A DNA stretch of 64,000 nt, taken from Alphaproteobacteria bacterium (GTDB lineage: Bacteria; Pseudomonadota; Alphaproteobacteria; UBA6615). Position numbers and translations under genes: made by a program. The stretch lies in contig PBWR01000007.1 in assembly GCA_002727315.1 (NCBI GenBank), positions 1 to 64,000 of the forward strand, written 5' to 3'. Below are positions 7,007 through 16,994 of this stretch, piece after piece (within the stretch, counting starts at the first letter, position 1; every line of letters starts with the position of its first letter). Under the pieces are notes generated by a model that was not told the origin of the DNA, searched no databases, and saw nothing but the letters and a program-made list of their open reading frames with translations.

Positions 7007-8421
7007 TGTGTGCCGCTTTCGCCCTGCAGGCGTTGCAGCGCGCGGGATTCGATCGTGGCGAGCGCACCGTGGGCCGCCACATGGGCCTGGGCTTGCTCGA
7101 TCCAGGGCTGGATTGCATCACGCGCCGGTGAGGCCAGCGTCGCGAGCATTTCCAACGCCCTATCGACGTCACCCTCGTTCAGAAGGAATTCGGCGCGGGC
7201 GAGCCTGGCCTCGGTGGTGTTGCCGGGAACATCCGCACCTGTCCTGCGGATGCGGACGATCTCGCGCGCGCGCCGGGTAAGCTGGCCCAACAGATCCCCC
7301 TCGGCGGTTACGTCTTCGCCGGCGAGCACGCCGGGCACCAGTTGCGCGAAGCCGGCCAGCAGCGCCGGCAGGGTTGTCACGCCGGCATCGGCACTGCCGG
7401 CAAGCGTCGCTACCGCGTCGGCCAGGCCGGGATCATTGGCCGCGACCGAGCGAACCAGGTCAAGAGGTGCGCGGAACGGCGCACCGCCGAACAGGTCCCG
7501 GCGCAGTTGGCTCGCAGCAAGCGCCAGCGTCACCGCCTGCGAGGCTGCCGCGCCATCCTGCTTCCGGGCAGCCTCGAACGCTTCCTGGCGCGGTCCGATC
7601 TTGTCTAGGCGGTCGGCAAGAGCCTTGAGCTTGGTATCGAACTCAAGGATCACGCCAGACATGGCCTGCATATTGGTCGAGGCAAGCTGCACGGCGTTCT
7701 GGATCTCCTCTTCCAGCGCCCGGAGTCGAGCGTCCGAAAGCCCCCCACCTCCTGCCGGCGGGCTTGCGTCTAGCCGCTCAATCTCGGCGCGCAATTGCGT
7801 CAGTTGTTCACGCAACGGCGCCAGGACGACATCTGAACCCGGTGGTGCAATCGTCTCGATCCGGGCGCGCGGGGCTTCGAGGTCGCGCGACAGCTCCGCG
7901 CGCGCCGCCTGTCCCGGATCGCCGAGATTGTCGCCCAGGCGGGCCACCCGTCCTTCCAGCACCGATATGCGGCCGTTTTCGCCGCCCGCGGCCCCCGGCC
8001 CCGCAGTCGTCCACCAGATCCAGCCGGCCGCCGCCAGCGAGATCAGGAGCGCCAATACGGCAAGACCGCCGCCACCCCGGCGCGCCGGCGGGGCCCCAGC
8101 GGCAGAATCAGTCGGATAAGATGGCGGTTTGTCGTCTTCGGCAGGTTTCTCGGGCGGTTTCGACGCGCTTGCGGCCGTCTCAGCGTCCGATGCCTGCTCC
8201 ATCGGGGCGGATGGGGAGGGTTTGTCGGACGGATCGGGCAGTGTGATACCGGCGTCCGCCGCCGCGCTGCGCACCGCCTCCATGCGCGCCGAAGGAATGG
8301 AATCCCTCTGCTTCCATCCCTGCACCGTGCTGACGGGCACATCGAGCTTCCCTGCCATCGGCCGAATGCCGCCGAATGCATCGATTATCGCGCTCGCCGG
8401 ATGATCGATATCGCCACCCAT
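7003..8421 (-). CDS. Mitofilin/Mic60-like membrane protein (COG4223) with an N-terminal HTH-like domain
   Basis: A 472-residue protein in the hemD-hemY interval, the usual position of alphaproteobacterial Mic60, which shapes intracytoplasmic membranes. Residues 1-60 form a helix-turn-helix-like unit (IIDAFGGIRPMAGKLDVPVS, then VQGWKQRDSIP) resembling the carph-isopro or YdaS type. A Pro/Ala-rich linker follows, then one transmembrane segment (LAVLALLISLAAAGWIWW, around residue 120), a long coiled-coil region and a C-terminal helical block with mitofilin character. The start at 8421 is fixed by AAGGAGATAGGC immediately before the ATG; an in-frame ATG 30 bases upstream has no ribosome site. Confidence 0.8.
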   Translation of the reverse strand: MGGDIDHPASAIIDAFGGIRPMAGKLDVPVSTVQGWKQRDSIPSARMEAVRSAAADAGITLPDPSDKPSPSAPMEQASDAETAASASKPPEKPAEDDKPPSYPTDSAAGAPPARRGGGGLAVLALLISLAAAGWIWWTTAGPGAAGGENGRISVLEGRVARLGDNLGDPGQAARAELSRDLEAPRARIETIAPPGSDVVLAPLREQLTQLRAEIERLDASPPAGGGGLSDARLRALEEEIQNAVQLASTNMQAMSGVILEFDTKLKALADRLDKIGPRQEAFEAARKQDGAAASQAVTLALAASQLRRDLFGGAPFRAPLDLVRSVAANDPGLADAVATLAGSADAGVTTLPALLAGFAQLVPGVLAGEDVTAEGDLLGQLTRRAREIVRIRRTGADVPGNTTEARLARAEFLLNEGDVDRALEMLATLASPARDAIQPWIEQAQAHVAAHGALATIESRALQRLQGESGTQ

Positions 8422-8517
8422 GCCTATCTCCTTGCATACGTACACGTACATACGCCGGTTCGGCGCGTCGATCCATAAAAACCCGAGAAATACGGCAATT
8501 TTTACGGACGTGTATGC

Positions 8518-9231
8518 CTATGTACTTATGGTATCCAGCGCGGCAAGAAGGTGATCCTGATCCGGCTTCCGCGCCACACCGACGCTCAGGAACCCGATCC
8601 CGGCCAATTTCTCCGCAACGGCGGCCGACAGACAAACCGCATGCACATCGCGACAGGCGTCTTCCAGTCCGGCTGCCGCTGCCAGTTCTGCGAATCCGGC
8701 AGCCGTGCGCGGCGAAAAGAACGTAATTGCGTCGATTTCACCCTGTTTCAGGCCCAAAATGACGTTATTCGGCAGCTTTTTCGCCATTTCGGCCCGATAC
8801 AGGACCGTCCGAGTGATATCGAACCCCTCGGCCGATAGCCGCGCGGAAAGATCGCCGGCAACGGCCGTGCCCGCAACATGCAGCAATCGGCCGTTTTTCG
8901 GCTCAAGCTGTCCGCCCACCGACGCGGCAAGGGCCTCGACGTCGCCATCTGCGCTCTCGATTCGCTGAAACCCCTCCTTTTGCGCCGCTGCAGCCGTCGA
9001 CGCACCGACCGCAAACACCGCGATGTCGCGACGGGCCGAGGCGGCGGCAAACGCGCGCGCGGCGTTCGCGCTTGTGAACAAAACGGCCTGCACCCCTCCT
9101 AAATCCACGGTTGCATCCGGTTGAGGGGAGATTTCAAGCAACGGCGCCAGCACGGGGTCATGGCCGTGTTCGATCAATTTCCCGGCAGTGTCCCCGGTAT
9201 CCGGCTGCGGTCGGGTGACCAGCACACGCAT
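8518..9231 (-). CDS. hemD: Uroporphyrinogen-III synthase
   Basis: A 237-residue enzyme that cyclises hydroxymethylbilane with inversion of ring D. It starts [16 protein letters not shown], the usual HemD opening; other blocks are [47 protein letters not shown] and [15 protein letters not shown]. The order and length fit the poorly conserved HemD family. The ATG at 9231 starts one base after the hemC stop, so the two genes are almost certainly co-translated. Longer in-frame starts inside hemC have no support. Confidence 0.9.
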   Translation of the reverse strand: MRVLVTRPQPDTGDTAGKLIEHGHDPVLAPLLEISPQPDATVDLGGVQAVLFTSANAARAFAAASARRDIAVFAVGASTAAAAQKEGFQRIESADGDVEALAASVGGQLEPKNGRLLHVAGTAVAGDLSARLSAEGFDITRTVLYRAEMAKKLPNNVILGLKQGEIDAITFFSPRTAAGFAELAAAAGLEDACRDVHAVCLSAAVAEKLAGIGFLSVGVARKPDQDHLLAALDTIST

Positions 9232-9232
9232 G

Positions 9233-10153
9233 TCAGACGAGATCCTTGAAGAATTCCGAGCCCATGCGCTCACGCAACGCCTCTCCGACGGTGCGGCCAA
9301 GGGTTTCTGGATCGCGTGCAGTACCGGTCTGTTCGATGCGAGCCAGATCGCGCCCATCGGGCCAGGCCGCGAGGCCCGCCAGACGCAAATCTTCTCCCGT
9401 CAATCGTGCGAGGGCCCCGATGGGCGTTCGGCATGTCCCGTCCAGGGCATCGAGCATCGCCCGCTCGGCCTGCAGGCAGGCCAGCGCGGTTGCGTCGTTC
9501 AGGGCCTCCAAGCCGTCGGTCACCGTTTCGTCGCCGGCGCGGCACGCGACGGCGATCACGCCCTGCCCCGCCGCGGGCAGCATTTCATCGATATCCAGGA
9601 TCGCATCGGCCGCATCCGCCTTGCCGAGCCGGCGCAGTCCGGCATGGGCGAGCAGGGTTGCATCCGCCTCACCGGCCGCGAGTTTGCGCAATCGCGTGTC
9701 GACATTGCCGCGAAACAGGACGATCTCGAGATCCGGTCGCCGGGCCAGCAACTGGGCCTGGCGACGCAAGGAGGCGGTTCCCACCTTGCCGCCGCGGGGC
9801 AACGCATCGATCGAGGCAGCGCCAATCAGCACGTCGCGCGGATCCTCGCGCTCCAGCGCGGCACCGATTGCAATCCCAACGGGCAACCAGGTTTCCATAT
9901 CCTTGGCCGAATGCACCGCAAGATCGACGGCCCCGTCAAGCAACGCGGTATCGATTTCCTTTGTGAACATTCCCTTCCCGCCGACATCAGCCAGCGGCCG
10001 GTCGGTGACCGCATCGCCGGTCGTGCGAATGATCACGACCTCTGGCTGTGGCGCCTCCTGATGGGCCGCGGCCAGGCGGTCGCGGACCAGGTTCGCCTGG
10101 TACAGGGCGAGCGGACTGCCGCGGGTGCCGATGCGCAATACATTGCCGTTCAT
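9233..10153 (-). CDS. hemC: Porphobilinogen deaminase (hydroxymethylbilane synthase)
   Basis: A 306-residue enzyme joining four porphobilinogens. Signature blocks are [15 protein letters not shown] at the N-terminus, [19 protein letters not shown] with the catalytic Asp, [22 protein letters not shown] and [12 protein letters not shown], in which the Cys carries the dipyrromethane cofactor. The ATG at 10153 gives the normal length. A much longer reading frame in the same phase continues upstream but lies antisense to tsaD and is not coding. The gene is divergent from tsaD, with about 80-100 bases between starts holding both promoters. Confidence 0.97.
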   Translation of the reverse strand: MNGNVLRIGTRGSPLALYQANLVRDRLAAAHQEAPQPEVVIIRTTGDAVTDRPLADVGGKGMFTKEIDTALLDGAVDLAVHSAKDMETWLPVGIAIGAALEREDPRDVLIGAASIDALPRGGKVGTASLRRQAQLLARRPDLEIVLFRGNVDTRLRKLAAGEADATLLAHAGLRRLGKADAADAILDIDEMLPAAGQGVIAVACRAGDETVTDGLEALNDATALACLQAERAMLDALDGTCRTPIGALARLTGEDLRLAGLAAWPDGRDLARIEQTGTARDPETLGRTVGEALRERMGSEFFKDLV

Positions 10154-10252
10154 GTCCCCGTCATAGACGCATGCGGCGCAATTGCAAATCCGGTTCTGAC
10201 GATTTCCGCCCCAGCGAGCGACCGGGAACGCCAAATGGGTTATATGACGGCT

Positions 10253-11290
10253 ATGAAAGTTCTGGGGATCGAGACCAGTTGCGACGAAACCGCGGCGGCC
10301 ATCGTGGCCGACGACCGCACCATCGTGTCCAACGTCGTGCTCAGCCAGCTCGACGATCATCGGCCCTTCGGCGGCGTCGTGCCGGAAATTGCCGCCCGCG
10401 CCCATCTCGAACATCTGGATTCGATCATTTCCCGGGCTCTCGACGAGGCCGGGGCAGATCTGACGGGGATCGACGGCATTGCCGCGACCGGTGGGCCGGG
10501 TCTGATCGGCGGCGTCATGGTCGGGGTGATGACCGCCAAGGCCATTGCCGCCGCACGCGGCCTGCCCTTGATCGCCGTCAACCATCTTGAGGCCCACGCC
10601 CTGACGGCGCGCCTGACGGACAATGTCGCCTTTCCCTACCTGCTGCTGCTGGTGTCGGGCGGCCATTGCCAGCTCCTGATCGTCGAGGGAATCGGACGGC
10701 ATACGCTGCTCGGCTCGACCATCGACGATGCGATCGGCGAAGCCTTCGACAAGACCGCAAAGCTGCTCGGGCTTGGTTTCCCCGGCGGACCGGCGCTGGA
10801 GGCGGCGGCGCGCGATGGGGAGGCGGGCCGGTTCCGCCTGCCGCGTCCGCTCAGGGGGCGGGCGGGATGCGATTTTTCCTTCTCGGGCCTGAAGACGGCC
10901 GTGCGCCAGGCCGCCCTCGACCTCGGCCAGACGCCATCGGCGCAGGATGCCGCGGATCTGGCCGCCGGTTTTCAGGCGGCCGTTGCCGACGTGGTGGCCG
11001 ACCGTTGCAGCCATGCACTGGACGCGTTCGCTGCCACATATCCCGATACGCCGCCGGTCCTGGTGGCCGCCGGCGGGGTGGCTGCCAACCAGACATTGCG
11101 CTGCACACTGACGCAGCTCTGCGACACGCACGGGGCAACGATGGTAGCCCCGCCACCGGCATTGTGCACGGACAATGCGGCCATGGTCGCCTGGGCCGGG
11201 CTCGAGCGGTTGCTTGCCGGCCAGGCCGACGGGCTCGAATTCCGTCCGCGTCCGCGCTGGCCGCTGGCCGAACTGGCCGCCGCGGAATAA
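10253..11290 (+). CDS. tsaD: tRNA N6-adenosine threonylcarbamoyltransferase
   Basis: Catalyses transfer of the threonylcarbamoyl group to A37 of ANN-decoding tRNAs, with TsaB/TsaE. It opens [18 protein letters not shown], contains HLEHL and [11 protein letters not shown] (metal-binding His), [10 protein letters not shown] and [14 protein letters not shown] with the conserved Asp. The length, 345 residues, is normal. Three in-frame ATGs occur at 10235, 10244 and 10253; none has a strong ribosome site, and the third is chosen because it matches the family N-terminus. Confidence 0.95.
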   Translation: MKVLGIETSCDETAAAIVADDRTIVSNVVLSQLDDHRPFGGVVPEIAARAHLEHLDSIISRALDEAGADLTGIDGIAATGGPGLIGGVMVGVMTAKAIAAARGLPLIAVNHLEAHALTARLTDNVAFPYLLLLVSGGHCQLLIVEGIGRHTLLGSTIDDAIGEAFDKTAKLLGLGFPGGPALEAAARDGEAGRFRLPRPLRGRAGCDFSFSGLKTAVRQAALDLGQTPSAQDAADLAAGFQAAVADVVADRCSHALDAFAATYPDTPPVLVAAGGVAANQTLRCTLTQLCDTHGATMVAPPPALCTDNAAMVAWAGLERLLAGQADGLEFRPRPRWPLAELAAAE

Positions 11291-11299
11291 GCTGCGGCC

Positions 11300-11380
11300 A
11301 TGTCATCTGCCGACTCGCAAAGCATCAAGATCGAGGTGGAGCCGCTGTTCGCGACACCCGTCGCGATCAATCTGAGCTAG
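11300..11380 (+). pseudogene. 26-codon stub resembling the N-terminus of a 2OG-Fe(II) oxygenase-like protein
   Basis: ATG at 11300 to TAG at 11380 encodes 26 residues including IEVEPLFATPVAI, which resembles the opening of putative 2-oxoglutarate/Fe(II) oxygenases of the 2OG-FeII_Oxy_5 type. None of the catalytic domain follows, since gpsA begins four bases later. Most likely a deletion remnant; a genuine small ORF cannot be excluded. Confidence 0.45.
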
Positions 11381-11384
11381 GCCG

Positions 11385-12371
11385 ATGCAGCGGATATGCG
11401 TGATCGGAGCCGGCGCCTGGGGGACCGCGCTCGCCGCCGTTGCCCGGCGCGCCGGGCGCAACGTTGTGCTTCATGCCCATGAGGCCGAGACGGTGGCAGC
11501 CATCAACACGGATCACGAGAACACCGGCTTCCTGCCCGGCATAACGCTTGACCTGGCGATCACCGCAACCGACGACCTGAGCGCCGCCGCGGAAGGCGCG
11601 GATGCAATTCTCATGGTCACGCCGGCGCAGTTCCTGCGCCCAACATTGACGGCGCTCGCGCCGCCCGAGACCACCCCGGTGGTGATCTGTTCCAAGGGGA
11701 TCGAGTTGGACAGCGGCAAGCTGATGAACGAGGTCGCCGGCGAAGCGGCACCCGGCCGTACCTTCGCCGTCCTGTCCGGGCCAACCTTCGCCGCCGAGGT
11801 TGCACGCGGCCTGCCGACGGCGGTCACGCTCGCCAGCGAGGATGCCGACGTCGCCGCCGCGCTGGCGACGGCGCTCGGCACACCATCGTTTCGTCCCTAC
11901 ACGGCAGGCGATGTAATCGGTGCGGAGGTCGGCGGCGCCATCAAGAACGTCATCGCAATTGCCTGCGGGATTGTCGACGGCCGGAGGCTCGGCCAGAACG
12001 CCCGGGCCGCGGTGATCGCGCGCGGGCTTGCAGAAATCGCGCGCTTCGCCGCCACGCTCGGGGCAGACCCCCGGACGCTGATGGGACTGTCGGGGCTGGG
12101 CGACCTGACCCTGACCTGCACATCCGTCGCCTCGCGCAACTATTCGCTCGGCGAAGCACTGGGCCGGGGCGAAACGCTGGAACAGGTCATGTCGGGCCGC
12201 CGCAGCGTGGCCGAAGGTGTGACGACGGCGCCGGCCGTCCTGACCCGGGCCGCAGCCCTGGGCGTCGAAATGCCGATCTGCGCCGCGGTCAGCGCCATCC
12301 TGCACGACGGCGCGGGCGTCGACGCGACCATCGCCGAGGTGCTCGCCCGTCCGCTCCGAACCGAGGACTGA
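11385..12371 (+). CDS. gpsA: Glycerol-3-phosphate dehydrogenase [NAD(P)+]
   Basis: Reduces dihydroxyacetone phosphate to sn-glycerol 3-phosphate for phospholipid synthesis. A 328-residue protein with the Rossmann motif VIGAGAWGTALA at residues 5-16, VICSKGIEL, LSGPTFAAEVARGLPTA, the catalytic Lys in GGAIKNVIAIACG, and SGLGDLTLTC. Full length for the family. It follows tsaD, from which it is separated only by the 26-codon stub, so the two probably share a transcript, an arrangement known in other alphaproteobacteria. Confidence 0.97.
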   Translation: MQRICVIGAGAWGTALAAVARRAGRNVVLHAHEAETVAAINTDHENTGFLPGITLDLAITATDDLSAAAEGADAILMVTPAQFLRPTLTALAPPETTPVVICSKGIELDSGKLMNEVAGEAAPGRTFAVLSGPTFAAEVARGLPTAVTLASEDADVAAALATALGTPSFRPYTAGDVIGAEVGGAIKNVIAIACGIVDGRRLGQNARAAVIARGLAEIARFAATLGADPRTLMGLSGLGDLTLTCTSVASRNYSLGEALGRGETLEQVMSGRRSVAEGVTTAPAVLTRAAALGVEMPICAAVSAILHDGAGVDATIAEVLARPLRTED

Positions 12372-12457
12372 TCGAGTCCTGCGTGTGACACCGGCAACCG
12401 CACTTCATACAACGCCATATGCCCGGCCAACAGGGGCGAAACCCGAAAGAGCGCACC

Positions 12458-12841
12458 ATGAGCGACAATGACGATACACCCGAGATGCGTGGCGACCGCC
12501 AGGTACTGTGCCACATCGATGAGGTGGGCGAGGCAGGCAAGGGATTCCGGCTGAAGGGGGTCTACCCCAGCAAGCCCGAGGCTGTGTTTCCGATATTCCT
12601 CGTCCCTGTCGGCGAGGATCTTCACTGCTACATGAACATCTGCCCACACCAGGGCACGCCGCTCGAGCTCAAGCCGGACACCTTCCTTGATGTGAACCGC
12701 GAGCTGATCCAGTGCTCGACCCACTGGGCCATGTTCCGCAAGGAAGACGGTTACTGCGTGAAGGGGCCGTGCGTCGGCCGGTCGCTGAAGAAACTGCCGG
12801 TGATGGTGGACGAGGACGGAATGGTGCTGTTTGGCGCCTGA
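12458..12841 (+). CDS. Rieske [2Fe-2S] ferredoxin-like protein
   Basis: A 127-residue single-domain Rieske protein. The cluster ligands are C-x-H in ICPHQGTPL (around residue 63) and C-x2-H in QCSTHWAMF (around residue 85). The absence of an extra oxygenase or membrane domain makes it a soluble electron carrier or a nitrite-reductase-small-subunit-like protein. The ATG at 12458 is preferred to an upstream ATG at 12419, which would add a charged tail of no known relevance. No partner reductase is adjacent. Confidence 0.85.
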   Translation: MSDNDDTPEMRGDRQVLCHIDEVGEAGKGFRLKGVYPSKPEAVFPIFLVPVGEDLHCYMNICPHQGTPLELKPDTFLDVNRELIQCSTHWAMFRKEDGYCVKGPCVGRSLKKLPVMVDEDGMVLFGA

Positions 12842-12972
12842 ATCACCAGAAAGAACGGGACAGCGCACCCCGGTTGCAGTTGTCTGGCCGGTCCAATTTC
12901 CTGATAATGCGCCGCAATAAACCCGGCGCATGCAATCGCCGGAAAACATGATCACCGGGGAGAGCGCGCGCC

Positions 12973-14916
12973 ATGTTCCGCGAAAAATTTCCTGTTCCTG
13001 ACGAGTGGGCGAAACGTGCCTGGGCCGACGAGGCCAAGTATCAGGAGATGTACCAGCAATCGATCGACGAGCCCGAGGCCTTCTGGGCCGAACAGGGCAA
13101 GCGCATCGACTGGATCAAGCCCTACACAAAAATTCGCGATGTCTCCTGGGACGCAGCGGATTTGCATGTGAAATGGTTCTACGATGGCGTCCTGAATGCA
13201 TCGGTCAACTGCCTCGACCGGCATCTGGACACGCGCGGCGATCAGGTGGCGATCATCTGGGAGGGCGACGATCCCAAGGACGACGCCAAGATCACCTATC
13301 GGGAGCTCTACGAGCGGGTCTGCAAGTTCGCCAACGGGCTGCGTGAGCTCGGCGTCAAGAAGGGCGACCGGGTCACCATCTACCTGCCGATGATTCCCGA
13401 GATCGCCATTGCGATGCTCGCCTGTGCGCGGATCGGCGCAATCCATTCCGTGGTGTTCGGCGGCTTCTCTCCAGAATCCATCGCCGGGCGCATCGAGGAC
13501 TGCGATTCCTCGCTGGTCATCACTTCGGACGAAGGCCTGCGCGGCGGCCGGTCCATTCCGCTCAAGGACAATGTCGACCAGGCCGTCGACAAGCTCCCCG
13601 ATGGACAGGTCAAGAATGTCGTGGTGGTGAACCGCAACGGCGCCGACATCAACTGGGTCGAGGGCCGGGACGTCTGGTATCACGAGCTTGTCGCCGACCA
13701 GGCGAACGACTGTGCGCCCGAGGAGATGAGCGCGGAGGACCCGCTGTTCATCCTCTACACCTCCGGCTCGACCGGTAAGCCGAAGGGCGTGCTGCACACG
13801 ACCGGTGGCTACATGGTCTACGCGTCCATGACCCATCAGTACGTCTTCGATTATCACGATGGCGACATCTACTGGTGCACGGCGGATTGCGGCTGGATCA
13901 CAGGCCACAGCTACATCGTCTACGGCCCGCTGGCCAACGGTGCGACGACCCTGATCTTCGAGGGCCTGCCCAATTATCCCGATGCATCCCGCCACTGGGA
14001 GGTGTGCGACAAGCACCAGGTGAACATCTACTACACCGCCCCGACGGCGATTCGCGCGCTGATGCGCGAGGGCGACGACCCGGTGAAGAAGACCTCGCGC
14101 CAATCGATCCGTTTGCTCGGCACCGTCGGTGAGCCGATCAATCCGGAGGCCTGGCACTGGTATCACGAGGTGGTGGGCGAGAACCGCTGCCCCATCGTCG
14201 ACACCTGGTGGCAGACGGAGACCGGCGGCATCCTGCTGACGCCGCTACCCGGTGCGACCATGCTGAAGCCGGGCTCCGCCACCCTGCCGTTCTTCGGCAT
14301 CAAGCCGATGATCGTCGATGCCGATGGCAACGAGCTGGAAGGCGCGTGCGAGGGCAATCTGTGCATGACCGGCAGCTGGCCCGGCCAGATGCGCACGGTC
14401 TATGGCGACCATGAGCGGTTCATCGAGACCTACTTCAAGACCTATCCGGGCAAGTACTTCACCGGCGACGGCTGCCGGCGCGACGAAGACGGCTATTACT
14501 GGATCACCGGGCGTGTCGACGACGTGATCAACGTCTCGGGCCACCGCATGGGCACGGCGGAGGTCGAGAGCGCGCTGGTTGAGCATGACGATGTCGCCGA
14601 GGCCGCGGTCGTCGGATATCCCCACGACATCAAGGGGCAGGGGATCTATGCCTATGTCACCTTGAAGGCGGGCGTGGAATCGACCGAGGAGCTGCATGAC
14701 GAGCTGATCAAGTTCGTGCGCAAGGAGATCGGGCCGATCGCCACACCGGACCTGCTGCAATGGGCGCCGGCCCTGCCGAAGACCCGGTCGGGCAAGATCA
14801 TGCGTCGTATCCTGCGCAAGATCGCGGAGAACGCGCCGGACCAGCTGGGCGATACCTCGACCCTCGCCGATCCGGCCGTGGTCGACGATCTGGTCGAGAA
14901 CCGGCAGAACCGCTAA
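12973..14916 (+). CDS. acsA: Acetyl-CoA synthetase (acetate-CoA ligase)
   Basis: AMP-forming activation of acetate. A 647-residue ANL-superfamily enzyme with an N-terminal ACAS_N region, the P-loop [37 protein letters not shown], the hinge and core [18 protein letters not shown], and the C-terminal [14 protein letters not shown], whose first Lys after SG is the residue acetylated by Pat-type enzymes. Full length. A GGGGAGAG element precedes the ATG. The decayed ABM-domain gene follows 24 bases downstream. Confidence 0.97.
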   Translation: MFREKFPVPDEWAKRAWADEAKYQEMYQQSIDEPEAFWAEQGKRIDWIKPYTKIRDVSWDAADLHVKWFYDGVLNASVNCLDRHLDTRGDQVAIIWEGDDPKDDAKITYRELYERVCKFANGLRELGVKKGDRVTIYLPMIPEIAIAMLACARIGAIHSVVFGGFSPESIAGRIEDCDSSLVITSDEGLRGGRSIPLKDNVDQAVDKLPDGQVKNVVVVNRNGADINWVEGRDVWYHELVADQANDCAPEEMSAEDPLFILYTSGSTGKPKGVLHTTGGYMVYASMTHQYVFDYHDGDIYWCTADCGWITGHSYIVYGPLANGATTLIFEGLPNYPDASRHWEVCDKHQVNIYYTAPTAIRALMREGDDPVKKTSRQSIRLLGTVGEPINPEAWHWYHEVVGENRCPIVDTWWQTETGGILLTPLPGATMLKPGSATLPFFGIKPMIVDADGNELEGACEGNLCMTGSWPGQMRTVYGDHERFIETYFKTYPGKYFTGDGCRRDEDGYYWITGRVDDVINVSGHRMGTAEVESALVEHDDVAEAAVVGYPHDIKGQGIYAYVTLKAGVESTEELHDELIKFVRKEIGPIATPDLLQWAPALPKTRSGKIMRRILRKIAENAPDQLGDTSTLADPAVVDDLVENRQNR

Positions 14917-14940
14917 CCCGCACCGACAAAGGTTGTTCAA

Positions 14941-15228
14941 ATGCAGATCGTGATGGTCGAGTTCGCCGTCGGCCCGGACCGGGTCGATGCATGCGTTGGC
15001 GCGCTCAAGGCGCTCACCGGCTCCCTCGTCGCGCCCCACCCCAAGTTCCACGGCGCGACACTGCATGTGGAAAAAGCGACGGGCACCGTCCTCAACTAAA
15101 TGCGCTGGGACACCCACCAGGACTTCATCGATTTCCGGGATTCCAATGCCGAACAGATCGGCGCGGCCCTCGGCGAGTTCGGTCCCCAGGGCCGAATGCT
15201 TGACGTGGTGGCGGAGATTCCGAAGGGC
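14941..15228 (+). pseudogene. Antibiotic-biosynthesis-monooxygenase (ABM) domain gene split by an in-frame TAA
   Basis: ATG at 14941 opens a ferredoxin-like ABM domain (MQIVMVEFAVGPDRVDACV, then HGATLHVE, GTVLN). A TAA at 15097-15099 interrupts it after 52 residues. The same frame resumes at once with MRWDTHQDFIDFRD, AEQIGAALGEFGPQGRML, which is the expected second half of the same domain, and homology fades at about 15228 where it collides with the 3' end of the exonuclease pseudogene. Single-base replacement of a sense codon explains the break. ABM proteins are small heme or quinol oxygenases. Confidence 0.75.
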
Positions 15229-15234
15229 CAGACC

Positions 15235-15682
15235 CGCCCGTCCGTCCGCAGATGCCCAAGCACCCGCGCGAGCGCGCGTGAGTCCTCCAGCGCATCGTGG
15301 GCGCGACCACCACATCGTCGGGCCCGTGGGAGAGAATGGTCAGGTCGCCGACGAACGTCGCGAATGCGGCCAGGGCATCGTCGAGCTCGGCACCGTCCCG
15401 TTCGATCGCATCCTTGGTGATGCCCGTGAAGACAACGAAATAGTCCAAAAGAACCGGATTCAGGATTAGCCGCACGAGCATCGAAAAGCTCGCCATCTAT
15501 GCGAAGCCGTGTGCAGCGTCCACGCGCACCGCCCCGATCGGGACGACTTCCTTGAACTCGTCGGGGCCCGGCCAGCCGCGTTCGCGCGCGCCGTCCCAGC
15601 TCGTGTATTCGAAATCGACGATGACGACCGCGCCCGACGCCGGAAGGCCTCCGGTATCGGGCGTCACGTCTCGGACCGCCAT
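15235..15682 (-). pseudogene. DEDDh 3'-5' exonuclease (KapD/RNase-T-like), broken by a stop and a frame change
   Basis: The first 61 codons read to VVIVDFEYTSWDGARERG and KEVVPIGAVRVDA, the exonuclease I motif (D-x-E) region. A TAG at 15497-15499 follows, and the same frame then continues with LNPVLLDYFVVFTGITKDAI and a motif II-like block. Around 15300 homology jumps to another frame, giving AHDALEDSRALARVLGHLR, the family C-terminus with the motif III His and Asp. The middle segment between motif II and III is missing. So there is a nonsense change plus a deletion or frameshift. The gene converges on the ABM pseudogene. Confidence 0.7.
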
Positions 15683-15730
15683 ATTGAGAAAATCACGCCG
15701 CGTACCGATATGAATGGGATCAGGGCCGTG

Positions 15731-15973
15731 TCAGAAATCGACGCAGCGTCCGTCACGCTCCCAGTCGCCGAACCGGGTCGGCTCCGGGCCCTTGGGCCCC
15801 CCGGTTTCTTTCGGGACGTCGGCTTTCACATCAGCGGCCGCACCGGCTTCCGAAGCCTCGGCGCTGGTCGCTGAATCCGCCGCATTTTCGGCGGATTTGG
15901 GTGCTGCACTCCCTCCGCCGGGAATTCGGGCGCGGTACTGCGGTGTGTTGTCCTTGGGCGCGGTGTAGGTCAT
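15731..15973 (-). CDS. DUF1674 protein, succinate dehydrogenase assembly factor 4-like
   Basis: An 80-residue protein whose last 20 residues ([20 protein letters not shown], then VDF) are the DUF1674/SDHAF4 signature. In mitochondria and alphaproteobacteria such proteins bind the flavinated SdhA subunit during complex II assembly. The N-terminal 55 residues are low-complexity (Ala, Glu, Ser, Lys) and probably disordered, normal for the family. It is divergent from htpX across 95 bases. No sdh genes are nearby. Confidence 0.85.
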   Translation of the reverse strand: MTYTAPKDNTPQYRARIPGGGSAAPKSAENAADSATSAEASEAGAAADVKADVPKETGGPKGPEPTRFGDWERDGRCVDF

Positions 15974-16068
15974 GCAATTGATATGGACGATCGGCCGCCG
16001 TTTGCCAAGGAAATGCCGACCGCGGCGAGGCAGGCCTGAGCCTGGATTTGAGAACGGACAGATAGGTC

Positions 16069-16994
16069 ATGTCGAATTACTTTCGCACCGCACTCCTCCT
16101 CGCCGCTCTGACGGCCATCTTCATGGGTGGCGGACTCCTGCTGGCGGGCACCGGTGGCATGTTGATCGCATTGGTAGTCGCCGCCGTAATGAATATTTTC
16201 GCGTGGTGGAATTCCGGCAGCGCGGTGCTGCGTTACTACCGGGCCCGGGAACTGAACGATCCGACCCACCCGCTGTACCGGATCGTGGCGCAACTTGCAG
16301 ATCGCGATGGCCTGCCCTTGCCCCGGGTCTATATCATCGACAACCACCAGCCCAACGCCTTCGCGACCGGCCGGGGGCCGCAGAACGCCGCGGTGGCCGC
16401 GACGTCCGGCCTGTTGCAGATGATGAACGAGCGCGAGGTCGCCGGCGTCATGGCCCACGAGCTGGCGCATGTGAAAAACCGCGACACGCTGATCATGACC
16501 ATCACCGCGACCTTCGCCGGTGCATTGTCGATGCTGGCCAATTTCGCGCTGTTCTTCGGGGGCAACCGCAACAGCCCGTTCGGCCTCGTCGGTACGCTGG
16601 CGATGATGATCCTGGCGCCGCTCGCCGCCATGCTGGTGCAGATGGCGATCAGCCGGACCCGCGAGTATCAGGCCGACCGGGAAGGCGCGGAAATTTGCGG
16701 CCATCCCGACTGGTTGGCCGACGCGCTGGAGAAACTCGAGGCCGGCGCCAGCCGGACCGCCAACCAGGCCGCCGACACAATCCGGCCACCGCGCACATGT
16801 TCATCGTCAACCCTTTGCACGCCCACAAGCATGACAGCCTGTTCTCGACCCACCCGAACACCGCGAACCGGGTGGCGCGTCTACGGCAAATGTCTGGAAA
16901 CATTGAACCTTCTGGGTCCCTCGACACACAATCGGTGTCCGGCCCCTGGTCTTGGCCAAACCCCGATAACGACAGTCCTTGGGCGCGAAAATGA
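16069..16994 (+). pseudogene. htpX: Membrane zinc metalloprotease HtpX with a frame break near its 3' end
   Basis: HtpX degrades misfolded membrane proteins. The first frame, from ATG 16069, shows two N-terminal transmembrane segments, then [15 protein letters not shown] with the zinc-binding HExxH, two more hydrophobic segments and [16 protein letters not shown] with the third ligand region. Near 16775-16782 the frame is lost. The expected tail ([20 protein letters not shown], then [17 protein letters not shown]) continues in the next frame and stops at 16994. One base has been gained or lost, either in the genome or in the assembly. If translated as is, the product has an unrelated tail of about 100 residues after position 235. 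Confidence 0.85.

Noticed and set aside
6419-8119. 566-codon plus-strand open frame
   Set aside because: Antisense to hemY and the mic60-like gene; composition is Arg/Ser/Pro-rich as in GC-rich shadow frames and no family is recognisable.
9188-10240. Long plus-strand open frame in phase with tsaD
   Set aside because: It is antisense to hemC, whose protein is well conserved. tsaD homology starts at about 10253.
12952-15315. Long minus-strand open frames opposite acsA
   Set aside because: Shadow frames of a highly conserved enzyme; no recognisable domains.
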